Part shown: positions 10,715 through 23,800 of the stretch, one piece after another | How the letters are laid out: every line of letters begins with the position of its first letter | How positions within the stretch are numbered: the first letter of the stretch is position 1 | From: Bilabrum cf. latius | Taxonomy: Eukaryota; Bigyra: Bicosoecida; Bigyra; Bicosoecida | Length of the DNA: 64,000 bases | Reading direction: 5' to 3' | Assembly: GCA_965178125.1 (NCBI GenBank) | Contig: OZ237776.1 | Coordinates: 310,001-374,000 of the forward strand | Position numbers and translations under genes: made by a program | Notes under the pieces: generated by a model | The model's database searches: none | What the model saw: the letters and a program-made list of their open reading frames with translations, nothing else | What the model was told of the DNA's origin: nothing

Positions 10715-11395
10715 ATGGCCCAGTTGTCGAGCAGCAGCGATCGAACAGAGTTAGATATTTCCAAAGATTAGAGCGATGCGCTAAAGTTGGCAGCAGCTCA
10801 GCCGGCATCGTCAAGTTCTGGTAATCGGGTTGCACAAGCTTTGCGCACGTTGCCCGCAACGGCAGAAGCCGCGGATACTGGAATGGGACAATCGGCTGTG
10901 TTTTCCGATACTTCTGTGCTTGAAGTCGTGGCGGACGCTATCCGGTAGGGCGTGGCTGGCGCTGAGGCCGCTCGAGCTCTGCAACGAAGTGGTTTGCAAT
11001 CGGAGTCTGCTGCAGCCGGACTGGCTACAGACACTGCATCCACAATCAAATCTGAAGGACGAGGAGGCGGACTACTAGATACAACTGTGGCCCGGCTGCC
11101 GGTCCTGCGAGATTTGCGCTGGAGGCTTGATTGGCTGGCTTCGTCGTCGGCGCGCGGTTCAGTGGGCGAGCCCGCGGCGGTGCTCACTTTCATCATCGAG
11201 GATCCACCGGCTGCGCGCGCAGACGAGCGATCTGCAGCAGAGGATGAAGCCTCACACGGTGGTCCGGGGCCCGCTGCCGCCAGGTTTCGCACTGTGGAGG
11301 TAGGATGCAACGCGCACAGGCTGCAGTCGCTGCTGGAGGCCGTGGAGGCAGCCTGCAAAACAGCAGAGAAAATTGGTGCAGGGTCTGCGCTTTGA
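10715..11395 (+). CDS. COMM domain-containing protein
   Basis: 226 residues from ATG 10715 to TGA 11393-11395, reading through TAGs at 10769 and 10946. The second lies in the N-terminal helical region (VVADAIR, then GVAGAEAARAL). The C-terminal COMM domain begins near residue 127 with LPVLRDLRWRLDWLASS, the typical Leu-Pro then Trp-Arg-hydrophobic-Asp signature. It continues with strands AAVLTFIIEDP and FRTVEVGCN and ends with the helix LQSLLEAVEAACKTAEKI. COMMD proteins assemble into the Commander complex with CCDC22/CCDC93 and act in endosomal recycling of membrane proteins. Family length is usually about 200, so this is near full size. Which COMMD paralogue it is cannot be told by eye. Confidence 0.8.
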
Positions 11396-11891
11396 TGTCG
11401 CCATCTTCAAGAGGTCCTCGAAGCCATCTGGTCAGATTTCTCCCCAGCTCTATGACGGCGAGAGGCCTGTCCTACACGCAGTGGAGGTACCTGATAACCT
11501 TAACGCAGAAAAGGGCCTTTCTGTTGCTCGGGCACTTCTGTGTTAATGCACGGATGGGTATCTATGCTTCAGCATGGGCGTTAAAGTACAGTATCGATAA
11601 GTTAGTAATGATTCAATTATGTCACACGGACGGCCATTTCACTCTTCCGCCGCCTATCTCCTCCAGTCGTACAAGTCACGTCGCGAGCTCTACACACGAC
11701 TGCGCTGGCTTCATCATCCTGCATTCATCGGCTCCGATCGAATGTGGAATAGGGGCGGCCGATGGGTCCGCAAGCAGCGCTTTTCCTTCCTTCCACTCCT
11801 CATTCCCACCCCCTCTTCCCCCGGTCCCTCATTGCTAGCGCGGCCGTCTATGACTCTACCGTGCCGATTGGGAGTCATCGTCCTTGGTACA
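11396..11891. other. convergent intergenic gap
   Basis: 496 bp between the COMMD TGA (+) and the TAA of the giant gene (minus). Contains an AT-richer patch around 11580-11625. No gene supported. Confidence 0.5.
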
Positions 11892-14800
11892 TTACCCAAA
11901 GAGAGACCGGATCCTAGCCTAGGCACCACGCAGCCCCGCTCGCTTGAAGCCAGCGCTGGCCCACACGTGGCTCCGCAGCTTGCCCCAGAGTTGCCGCGCT
12001 CTGTTTTGTTTGCGGTCCGACGCCGTCGCACGGCTGGAATCTTCGTGTCTCCGAGCGCCAGCCCCCGCGCCGATCTTCTATCTTCTGACATCCGCGGGCA
12101 AGGCAGCCGAGGTGGATCCTTGCATGCTCGAGGCTGGCTCCTCGCCGCCCATGGGCGATCTGGGTGGTGGGGCAGCGCCACTCTCGCGTGTGCCACCAGC
12201 CCGGCGGTTTGAGGGATCCTGACCGGTATCCTGGAGGGAGAATATCCTCCCAACGCCCCGGCGAAGCTAACTCGATCGGCCACCCTTACTTGGTCCTCTT
12301 CTAGCTTCTGCAAGTGCCTGACTCGGTCCAGGCTTCCAACCTTCAAAATCCTTGTCATCAACGCCTTGACTGCTAGGCCCTGTCCGGTGTCCGTCCATCA
12401 CCTCGTGAGTCGGGCCTTCTGCTGGCTCTCGTGACCGGCTGGCGCCCGCCCTACCACTGGCAGAGTTGCTCGATGCAGGTGCAAATCCGCTCGCACCTCG
12501 TCTCTGTCGCTTGCTTCTGCCAATCGACGACTTTCTGTCAGAAGCAACTCGATCTCGATGCAGCGCCGCTCCCGCCACCGCAGCTCTGCCGTTTGGTCTC
12601 CGGCCAGCCCGTGCTCGTCCAGCCTATGGCGATACCACTGGCGCCATGGCAACCTACGGAGGCATTCCAAGCGGGCGCATCGGTGCACTCGATGGCAAAG
12701 CTGATCTCTGTTTTCCGTCCATCACCCCGCGAGTCGGGCCTTCTGCCGGCTCTCGTGACCGACTGGCGTCAGCGCTACCATTGGCAGAGTCATTGGATGC
12801 AGTGGACGATTTGACCTCGTCTCCAATGAAGGATCGTCTCTGTTCGTGTCCGCTAGATCGCAGATCGATACCAGCCGCCTTCAGGTACTTTGTGTGCCTC
12901 CTTGGTTGCTTGACGACGCTGTGCGACCTCACGCGAGTCGGAACAGTCTTCCTCTGGGAATCGTCTGTCTCCATCTCGCGAACCACGGCTGCGACATCGT
13001 GAGTTGCACGCTGCTGTCGTTTGGATGTATCGCTAGGCTCTGCATCGGGGTAGTTACTCTTTTGGTCATGCTTTTCTGCAGACTCCAGCCCAGGAAGGCG
13101 TGTCGGTGAGTCTGCCCGTCTCTCAAGCGACAGGGTCGAATCTGCCACGCCGAGGACAGGCGAGTCTCCCACTAGATGTCGGGACGAGCTTGACTTCAGC
13201 TGCATCGCACGCTTTCGAGACTGCAGAGAACGTTTGGCCGCCGCTCGGTCCTCTGCACTGCTGCTTCGACCCCTAGATTCCGCGGAGGACTAGCTACGAA
13301 CCTCAATCCTGCCGTGCAAATGCGCTTCGGCGATCACTTTGTCTTCTTCGCCACGAGCTCTCGACCGCAGGGAAGCAGAGTCGTTGCTAACAATGCTCGC
13401 TGCAGACATGGCGGCGCCGGCAACATCGGTAGGAAGGCTAGGCGTGGCGCTGCTTCCCTCCACACTTGAGTCAGCAGCTGCTGTACGCAAGCGCTTGGAG
13501 CTCCTGCCACGCATGCGGTCGCCGAGTGCGGGAGCGCGGTAGGCCGACAGCTGCCCACCATGCGACTGGGGAGCCTGCTCTGACGAATCGGATCGCCGGG
13601 ATGGCTCTTTGGAGTTCTTCGTGACGAGACTGCCGCGACCATCGCTAGACGACTGCTATTTATCCACGCGGCTGGACACAGCTGCCGCGAACTTGGTACC
13701 GGAACCACGCATTGGGTTGCTGCCCCGAAACACGTCTTCGTCAGGAGCGCCGGTATTGCCCAATTGGTTTGACTGCCCACGCTCGCGAGCTCTCGCGCCA
13801 AAATCAGTTCGTGACGGGTGACTAGGCCCGCCCGCTGCACCGCGACTCTGCTCCGAAGCCGCAGCTGCACCAGCAGCGAGCATAGGATTCGATCCACGAA
13901 ACATGCCACTACCACCATGCCTCATCGGAGTCCGTGACAGTGCCGATCCATTACGGCCATGCTGAGGCTGCTGCTTCGCTCGCGCACCGGCGGCGAATTT
14001 GTCACGGGACATGGCAGCCAACTGCCGTTCCGCTCGTAGGATCTTGCGCACATCTTCGTCGCCCAACGCATGCCCACTTGCCCCGGATGCGGTGTACATT
14101 GGGAGAAATTCCGGCATGTGAATCAACTTTTTTCTTAGTGCGGGGTTGACTGAAACCTCGGGCAGCTGCTGCAAAAGTGTGGCATCCCTCTCTTGCTTGA
14201 CCTTCTCTAGCTCCAGCTTGGCTCGCATGGCTGCCGCGGACTCAACCTAGTCGGTGATGAGGATGTTGTGCTCACTGCAGGCGCGCAATGGCCGGCTGCT
14301 GGTACCCTGAACAGAGTGCCACACATGGCTTCCTTTCTGTTTCCTCCTCAACTTCCTGTCCTGAGTCAGTGTCATGATCGCTCGGAGCGGATTCCGGATC
14401 GTGGGCTCGGACGGCTGCTGCGGGAAGAGGTCTATCTCTGTTCCTGTATAATACCGGATCATTGGCCGTCCCGTGAACTGATGCTGGATCGCCTCATGCA
14501 CCGCCTTGCGCTTGCTCTCCGCATCGCTTCGAAACGAGTAGAACACGGTCGCGATCAACGCCAAATACACGGTGGCATTCAACGCTAGGAGCACCACGGT
14601 GATAACCAGGTCCCACCGCTCGGCCGACCTGACTACTTTAGCCTCTGCTTGTTCCCTCCATAAATCTATTGGGTCAAATGTGGTGCCATTGGAAAGGTTC
14701 AATTCGACGTCAAGCAATACATCACTTTCACCGCCTCCCGCCACACCAAGCGACTCGATCTCAGATTGCTATGCGAATCGATTGGCCTCGTCAATGGCCC

Positions 14801-17800
14801 TCTACAGCTCAACTCTCTCATCGTACTCAGTCGCGATGTCTCGCATCTGAGACAAGGTCTGCTCTTCCGATCGTAGGAAGATCAGCGACAGGATCTGGGT
14901 GGCAACAAGGGACACTAGACCGTACGACTCAACCGAGTTGAGCCACCACCTGTCGTACGGCAGCAGCTCCAGATGGGCTACTAGAGATATGACTGCCACG
15001 AATGACGCTAGGATGACTGCCTGGTACGGCTCTTGCACGAAAGTCCCAAATAAAATGATGCAGGTCTTGCGGATGATCTGTACTGATTCCCACCAGTACC
15101 GCTGCCGTTCCACATCGTACCCTTTGAAGAGAAAGCCGAACTACTGGAAGAAGCTAAAAGTTCGTATCTCACTGCTGTGGTATGCATTACAAAGAAGAAC
15201 GACCATGATCATAGGAAATGTCAGCCCCAATATCAGGATCACAACTGCCGCGATCGCGACAGCTATTGTGTGCTATTCTGTATAGCACTGCACGGAGTAG
15301 TCCATTCTCAGGTAGCTGATCCCACCGATGGGTTCAGAACATCCCATCACACCAAGCCCCTGCGTGATAACTGTTGGCAGGGTCATGAACGTAAGCAACA
15401 CAGCTGTCGACGCAAGGTCACCACTCTGCATGTACTGCTGCGTGGCTTCCGCCAGGGGCCGGAAGATGCGCTTTCCGCACTGGTGCTACAGTCTGGCGCA
15501 GCAACTGTTATCCAAGGTCCCGTTTGCATCCGAGCTGGTTGGGTCAGGCTTTCCATCTTGTTGCGAACGAGCGACCGGCTATCTCGTGCCAACAGCTGGT
15601 GCAGTTCTGCCATCCAACGACGAAACTGCGGCTGCCCCGGTTGCTCGACCACTTCCTTTTGTAGCACGGTCAGACGCTTCCTAACTGCCAGGCATAGTAT
15701 CGCCGGGTGGTAAAGATGCATCAGGGTCGCTATTTTGAGGGCCGGTGTGGACCTCCACGGTAAGAGTGCGTGTCGAGCGAGCAGCTGCTACTCGCTTCTT
15801 CTTGATGGCGCGCAGCCACTCATCGACAGCTTGCTTGTTCTTACTTTTCTCGTACTTTTGCAGCTGCTTCCGTAGCCGTGCTAGCTTCCGGATCTATTCC
15901 TCCGTGGACTTACCGTCAGCGATTCGCCGCCTCTCCATCCACGTGAGGGGCCGCTTTGCCTGGTACCTGAGCTCTTCCCTCCTCTCTAGGATGAGCTTGT
16001 CCGTGTCCACTCCCTTGGCGGCGTTGAAGAGGATGTTCATCAACACACCAACAACAATCGCGATGCCCGTCATGAACAGCGAGATGTAAAGCTTCTGAAA
16101 GTACCCCATCTTAAGCTGACACTAAACGGCACTCCCCCCGAGTACATCCCCAGAGGCAGAGGAAGCGTAAGACACGTACTTGCGGAACGTCTGGGTGCCG
16201 CGGGCTCTAAATATGCCCATGATTGTCAGAAATTGAGTGTATCCCAGACCAATCTTAGCCACTACGCCCCAGTAGCTGAACCTATTCGGTTTGCGAACGA
16301 CCGAAATGTAGAACATGAACGCCGCAGCGCCCAAGGCTGTCACCCCTACCGTGATCCAACCCTCTAGATCACTACCGCACTTTACGCATTGAAAACCTTC
16401 CATAGCATATCCAGAAGCAGCGCATGTAGCGCAAAGAGGGCCACCGTATCCCTTGGCGCACCTATATGTTCTTGCCTGCTGGTCTACGATGCACACGTCG
16501 GGATTCGGGCAAAGGTGCAGTTCCGTATCCTAGTCCACTAACACCGACCCTGTCTGGTTATCAAATCTAGCGCTTGATTCCACCAAGAAATGCCCGGGAA
16601 GCAGCTTCAAGATGCCGCCAGAGCAGTCCACCCCGGTTGGTGGGCATTCGATGCATGCTTTGCCGTCGTACCCATCGGCATAGTGGTTGGCTGGACAGCT
16701 ATCGCACCTGTACTCGCCGGTTCGACTCTCTTCGGTGGACGGAGGGCAGAACCCGACCTGCTGCTCTACCCTAGTGAATCCAGGCGGCAGTGGCTTCCCA
16801 CCCCTTGTGCACTCAAAGTCCATGGCGTAGGTTGTGCCCTGCTTCCCGGAGAGCATCAAGTCTGGAAGGTACATCCGACCGTTTCTAGCCACTGTGGATC
16901 GTGTGAACTGGAGCTCCACCCGGCCAAATGGATCATCCACCACGGAATTGCTCTGAACGAGGGCTGCCTAGCAGACGGTAGCAGAATCTGTTCGATCTGG
17001 CATGAGTACCGCAACGGATTGCTCGGGTGGATACATGTCTGGCATCCGATCCAGAGTAGGCAGCAAAGCGCTCGAATCCAGCGTAGCCAAACGACGATGA
17101 TTGTGACGGCCGTTGGCTTTATCATGGCTCGAGTTTGGTCCATATCGGGAAATTGAGTCAACTGCTTCCGCATACGTGTCCGACTGTACACCTGGAACCC
17201 GGCTGTGCAGTGGTACAAGCTGCAGCCTAGCTGTCTTTGCGGGCAATACTGGTGTCACCGCAAGCGAACGGGGACCGAAGGCATGGGTCTATCCCAAATG
17301 GAGTTGAGCGCCATGTTCCGATGCTAGGGACGTCACTGGGACCGAGGCTTGAGCGAGCTGGTGTGGCCACATGGCCCAAGACGGTAGAATCGACATAGTC
17401 AGGAGCTGCAGGTCAAGCGACTGCTGCGACACGATCTTCTGCTGGAGTGATGTGGTGGGCACCACAGCTGACCAGGCCGATGCGATGTCGATTGTGGCTG
17501 TGTCAAACAACTGGCCAGTCGGTCGGTTGCACGACAGCTCGACCGATATGACGGCTCCCATGGACAGCTAGGGGGTCAGCGCTTCAATCTCGACAGTCCA
17601 TGCTGGCATGCGGGGCAGCGCTAGTTGCTTGAGCTCATGGCTGATGCTAGAGACATCATCCAGTAATGCAGCCGCCTGCACATGCACGCAAGACTCCAGG
17701 TCAGCTGTCCAGTAAGCCGAAAATGTGCGCATTCCGGTGAGCTGGTCTATTGGCTTCCCACTGATTATTTCGCCTTCCCAGTCGGCCTGAACCGACAGAC

Positions 17801-20800
17801 TCGGTGCAAAGGACGCGATCAATTGAGACACTGGAGGAGCGTTTTCTCTCCCTATCAAGGACGATAAGTCCAAGTACCTTGCGTATCCTACCACACGGTC
17901 ACTCATCGCACCGGCCGAGACGATCTCATCTCCGTCAGAGCCTGGTTCTTGCAAATCAAGGAGCATATCGTCGCTTGGGTCATAGCCAGATTGCCGAGCA
18001 AAGGTTGAGGCTAGCCTGACATTCCAATCAGCTGTCTGTTGGCTGTTGCTGTCCCTCTCGGTTCCTGCCTATCGCAGTTGCAGCTGATCGACTGGTCGAG
18101 TAGTCCAGGAGGGACCTGTCCGCCTTCTGTCCACAAGCATTCGAATTCTATCGGTGCCTGTTCGATTCAAGCTAGTTTGTACGTATGCAGGAGAGAAGTC
18201 TGTGACGACAATCCCTGCATCTCGTAGGAATGTCAAAAGAACGGTTTCATCTGCCGAGGCCGTTGTGAGAACACCCCCTAATCCACTTGGCACGTCAGTG
18301 TTGGCATCAATTGCAAACTAGGATAGCTGTAGCTGGCTTAGCCTATCCTATATGTCCTACCGCTCCTCATCGGTATCAGCTGCCTGTAACTCGGCCTGCA
18401 GTTCACCCTATCGTATTAGAAGACGCGACTGCGCTGCCGTTGCAATGATCCGCGCAGTGGCTTGCGCATCGTAACCCTGCAGTCGGTTGGACAGGAGTTC
18501 CGGTGACTATAGCCCCGCGAAAGCGCTTGAATCGCTAGGCAATCGACCCGACACTGATGTACGTCCAGTCCACCTCGGGTCCGTTGACTCTGTAGCGTCA
18601 TACGCATAGTTAGGCAACACCTACTTCAGTTCCTGCAGTGCAAGCGTCCTGTTGATCCACTGCCTCGTACTTCCGATGTCAACAGAACACTTGGATCCTT
18701 GCATGCTCACCGCTTCTCCGAGTTCATCGATGGCACTGACCAGCATGGAAGGCTCAAGCGCCTCCCGAAACCTCTCATTGGATGGGTTGAAGGCCTGCCG
18801 AGGCCGCCGCAGGAGGAATGGCCTCACGCGGCGGATGAATGAGTACACGGGCGGCGACTGCGTGGTGAAGGTGCCTATCTTGCAACGCACGCGGATCGCC
18901 AGCACGCTTCCAGGGGCGCCGGAGGCCCGCACAGCCAGAGACGCGCGTCCAGTCTCGACGTCTACCTCGGCCCCGGCCCGCTCGCTGCCACGACTGGTGA
19001 GAGATGCAATGGATGGTGCCTGTATACTACCACTACGATCTGGGTTTGCGTTCGCGGCCATAGAGCGCGCCTCAACGCCCACTTGCTCCGCCAGCTGGGC
19101 AGCTGCGCCGGGGTCTTCCTCCAGCTCACAGGTGGCTCCAGCGATGAACTGCGCCACCTCATCTTCTGTTGGCCCTGCGGATCGCTGCAGACCGGTAGCA
19201 TTGTCGGTGACGTACAATTCACTGCCAGGCAGTGATCCGGCTAGAGAGCCAGGGAACCGCATGTTGACCTGAAGAGTGGCATCGAGCTGGTATGGTGAAT
19301 CTTCCAGGCACCGCACACAAGAAGCCTGGTCTGGCCAGGTATCGAATTCCTGGGCGGTGACACCACCACTACTCTCAGTGTCTGAGACCGCGCGTTTTAA
19401 CTACAGGAGCTAGGGCGCAGTGAACGGTTTTAGGGTGTACGCATCCACGGTACCTAGTCCGATGTCTACAACTATGTGCAAGGGCGCGGGGTCTGGTGCA
19501 AGACCTCGCATCGAGCACCCTACTCGAAGCGGAACTCTGGCTCCAAAGGGTGCGGCCAGCGCAGTACCGTCAAATCGTGCTACACCATCCGCACCAGGGA
19601 CAGCCTTATCTGTACCAAGAACCTGCATTGAAGCCGCATCGCGGTCCGATATGGCAACTGCTTGCAGGATGCCGTTGACCCGTGAGTACACGATCGTGTC
19701 TGCGAGCTTATCCTGATCAATTGACAATGTGCACGTTACTTTACGCAAGGTAACTTCAGGAAGGCTGTCCCCGGCGTATCCGGAGACTCGCACAGCCGGA
19801 GCAGGGTCCATCGGAGTGATTCGACGGGTAGACGAAGGCAAGGTCACCAGGGGTGGCAGCTGCGCCCAACGGGACTCCAGCTGCTGCACATGCCCCGCAA
19901 ACACAGCACCACCGACTTGCTACTCCTGCAGGCGGCATGCCAGCACCAGCATAATCAGTCGAGAAGCCAGCTAAGATGAGGTAGGCACAACCTGCAGCCC
20001 TGCCGCTAGCAGTTTGCCCCCTTCATCTGCTTTGAACACCTGCGGTCCCCGCAGCGGCACGCTTGCAGGATGCTCTGCTCCGGTCGTCGATGCGGCCGTA
20101 ATCCACCAATCAGCCGATTTGGATGTATTGTCATCCCATGCGCCGTCTAGTAGTCTAGGCGCGACGGCAAATGGCGTGCACGACACGTCACCAACTGCCA
20201 GACCCAGCACCTCCCGCGCGTCCTGTCCTCCTGCCACAAGCAGCGCGCTAAGATGAGAAGCGGTGCTATTGCGCTGCAGAAAGACGTTATCGTACGGTTG
20301 GATCGGCATGGTAGAGACGCCTGCAGCTTCCAGTTCGGCCTAATCGGGCGCTGTCCAGTCGGTACCCTCAAAGGTGGCCTGGAGGTCGTAGCCCTCGATT
20401 GAGTCAACGAGCTTGAGGTAGATTCCAGGCAGTGTCATCTCAGCGATCGGGAAAGAAAGCTGAGCAAGTATCTCCGCCGCAGCATTCAGTGACGTGGAGC
20501 CTGGTGAGAAGTCGGAACCAGTGGCCATGGCCCCTGTCAGAGCCATGGAGAAGTCCGGCACGAGCGTACTAGGAAGTCGGACGGAAACCTCCACACCGGA
20601 TGGCAGCTGGCAACGCACGGTGGGAAGTCCCACGGTTGCTGGACTCATCACGAGGCCGAGGAGGTCAAGTTCTATGTCGGACGAGCGCGCGTCAAAGATG
20701 GCTCCAGGTCCGATGGGGTCACACTGGAGGGTGCTGGCGTCCCCCGACCCAGCCTCCGGAACGATGCGCACGAGCCTCTGTGGCAAACAGGACACCTGAC

Positions 20801-23800
20801 ACTTGGCCGGAGTATCCTGCAGCGTGGTCCGAAGCGAGGACGTCAAGTCGTTCGGTAGCCCTTGTAGCCCCCCCCCTCGTACTACCATTGCGTTCCAACC
20901 GTTGCGCGACTGGTCTGTTCCGTACTTTGCAAGCGCATCTGGCACTGCTCCCTGGTCTACAACGGCAGCGGAAATGAAATTTGCTGGACCGATGACACTA
21001 TTCGATTTGACCCCTTGTTGCGCATCGAAAATGCGGGTTGTCTATACAAGCTAGAGTCTCGGCGAGGGTGTTATCGGCCTAAGTCCAGCCGCAATTGCTG
21101 CCCGCAGATCCGACTCGGCTGTAGCTGCCTGCGCCTCAACAGAAGAGGGCAGAACCACCAAAGCAGCCGACTGCTTCGCTCTGCCATCTCTGGCCTGTAG
21201 TACAGTTCCGGAGCCTATCCGCGCAGAGAAGCGGACAAAATCGTTGATCCCACCGGCAAGAGAGAGCGATTGCAGAGTGTCTGCATTACCACCGTCTCGA
21301 AGAACAAGCTGTACAGGAGATGACTGAATCGCTAGCGGGTCAGACTCGATACTATTTGAATCTGTCCCATGGAGCCACAGACAGCGTTGCTGTACTAAGG
21401 ATGTGAAGCCTTGCTAGTGAATCATACTTGTCTCAGGATATGCGATTATGGCGTCGTACGGTGACACAGACGCAACGACTCCAATGGCATCGTTGGAGTT
21501 TGATTGTTGCTGCTTGGCTACCTAGCCGGTGCTGGCTAGCAGCACGCTTAATGCTTCCGATATAGCCAACTCGCGCGTAGCATTAGCAACCAGTGTCTAG
21601 TTGCGCAACACCTCAGCTGTATTGCACGACCGATGTGCACACACACGGAAGAGAGCACTAGTGCTTTCCGAGGAGAGGCTTGAACTGACGTCTATCAAAG
21701 CAGCCAAGTTGCTCTTCCCTTGTAAAAGAGTGCCGTTGGGAAGGAGTTGCAGCATGAACTGCTCCAAATCAACAGTATCTTGAATGCCGAGCGACAACTG
21801 TTGAATTGCTGCGACGACTGCAGACGACAGGTGTCTTGACGAGTTGGCCGGGCCATTGTCCGATCCAACTGGTACGACAGCGGGCATCTAGCTTAAACTC
21901 GCCGTCTGTATCTGCAAATCATCCGGTGCATCCACAAGAGAACAACGCCAATCGGAAACCTTTGCTTCCAGTGATAGACCAAATTCTGACGGTTGGTCTG
22001 GGTCCTCGGTGGAGGTTGCAACACCGTAGTTTTCACTCAACGCATTGCGCAATACCTCTTGCGGCCGTACAGCCAAGCGAATCCTCCGAGGGCGAAGCGT
22101 TTGGGGCTGATGCGCTCCTTGACTCCCTAGCTAAGCCACACGGAGAAGAGACCTTGAAATGTCGTGTGCCATCGAGTGGGCCGATGCAAGGCTAGCCAAC
22201 GAGACCTCACCCGGAGAAACAACGTGGTTGACAAGCATTGCCTCGTCGTCTCCGCAGTATGACTGTCTTCGCAGACCTCTAGACAACACAAACTGGATTC
22301 GACCTGCTGGTATTGGATCTGCAACTAGCGTACCCTGGCTGGTGAGTGCTGACGGCAGCTGTGACATCTCATGAGACGAGCCCGTGGCGAATACCACTGC
22401 CTCAAGTCTTTGGAGCTCCCATTCAGGCTGGCAGAACGACGCTTCGTCTTCAACTATGTCTGATTCTACATCGGCCTAGGTCATACGACCAGATGCTGAT
22501 TCATTCAAATTCCGTATTAACCATTCGGTGCGCCGCGTGTCCTGTAGATATCGGGCGGCAGACCGCGGCAAAGCAGCGATGGAAGCAGGGCCCACAAAGG
22601 TGAGAGAGGGCTTCGGTACGATGAGCAATACGTCATTGGTACTCGACAACATGCTTGTATCGGAGAGTGTGCACCGACTAGGAACCAATACGCTTCGGTC
22701 GAAGGCTCCTTGCCATCTCAAGTCCGAGTAGATGGTCTGATACATTTGCACGCTGGCCAAGCCGTCTTGCTACGTCCACCGGAGTCTGACGGCACTCAAA
22801 ACTGCAGCAATATTTGCTGTGTCAACTGCTTGAACCTCTACTGGCTCCGTGTAGTTCAACAGCGTACCACCAATGTCAGATGAGGCATCAATGCCACCGA
22901 TAGTATTCATCTTGATACCGCCCGACAACTGCACAAGATCGGCGGCTCCTTCGACGGATAGAGTGCACGACTGGACAGGCAGCTAGCTCTGCCCAGTGTG
23001 AGACGATACTCTGCACCATGTTCGAGACTCAATATCTAAAACCCTACACGTATACGCGGCAAGATGGGTCGCCTATGCACCTGTATCGCTTGACGACAGC
23101 GTCAGCATTGAATCACCAGAGCTCGACCGAACCACATTTGCGGCGATTCTACCGCCTTGAGTTTTGAGCACAACTGTAGCTCTATCTGCCGATGCAATCA
23201 ATTGGTTGGCAATCTCGCATGTAGACAGATCAATGATGTCTTGATGACCAGGGGATCCCACTAGTTTGGGAGTGTGCGCAGAAGCAGAGTCTGAATTGGT
23301 GCCGGCAGCGGAGCCATAGATTTCGGTAGAAGCTAACGCAGAAGAGGTTTGATTTGATGCCATTGAAATCTGCACCATCTCCATGCGATCTCTACCGGTG
23401 GGCTGGCCTGGTTGATTTGCGGTCGTAAGCCAGGCTTGCACAGCCGCCAAATCTTGCGAAAACCACGGACCGTGCACCACCTGGCCCTCCGACTGCACGC
23501 CAACACCCTTCAACTCCATGGACAGATAGCCTGGGGCTGAAGATTGGGATCGCCTCGACGATGTGCACGCATCTCCAGCGGTAACTGTAGCAGAGAGTAC
23601 TGAGGGAAACGGCTAAATCGGAAACCGGTTGATAGCAGTGTCCTCGGCACCGGCCCCGCCCCCGGCCTGCGCAGGCTAGACAGGGAGCGCTATCCCGACA
23701 GGAGTCACCAGGTCTTCCGCGCTTTCCAGTGCCTATGCATGCAACTGGGCGGTGCTATTGTGGCCTCTGTCAACTGATGAAGCGTCGTACTGCACCATGG

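Noticed and set aside
11714-12361. 215-codon minus-strand frame
   Set aside because: Different frame from the giant gene tail; low-complexity Arg/Pro-rich shadow of the real frame that ends at 11892.
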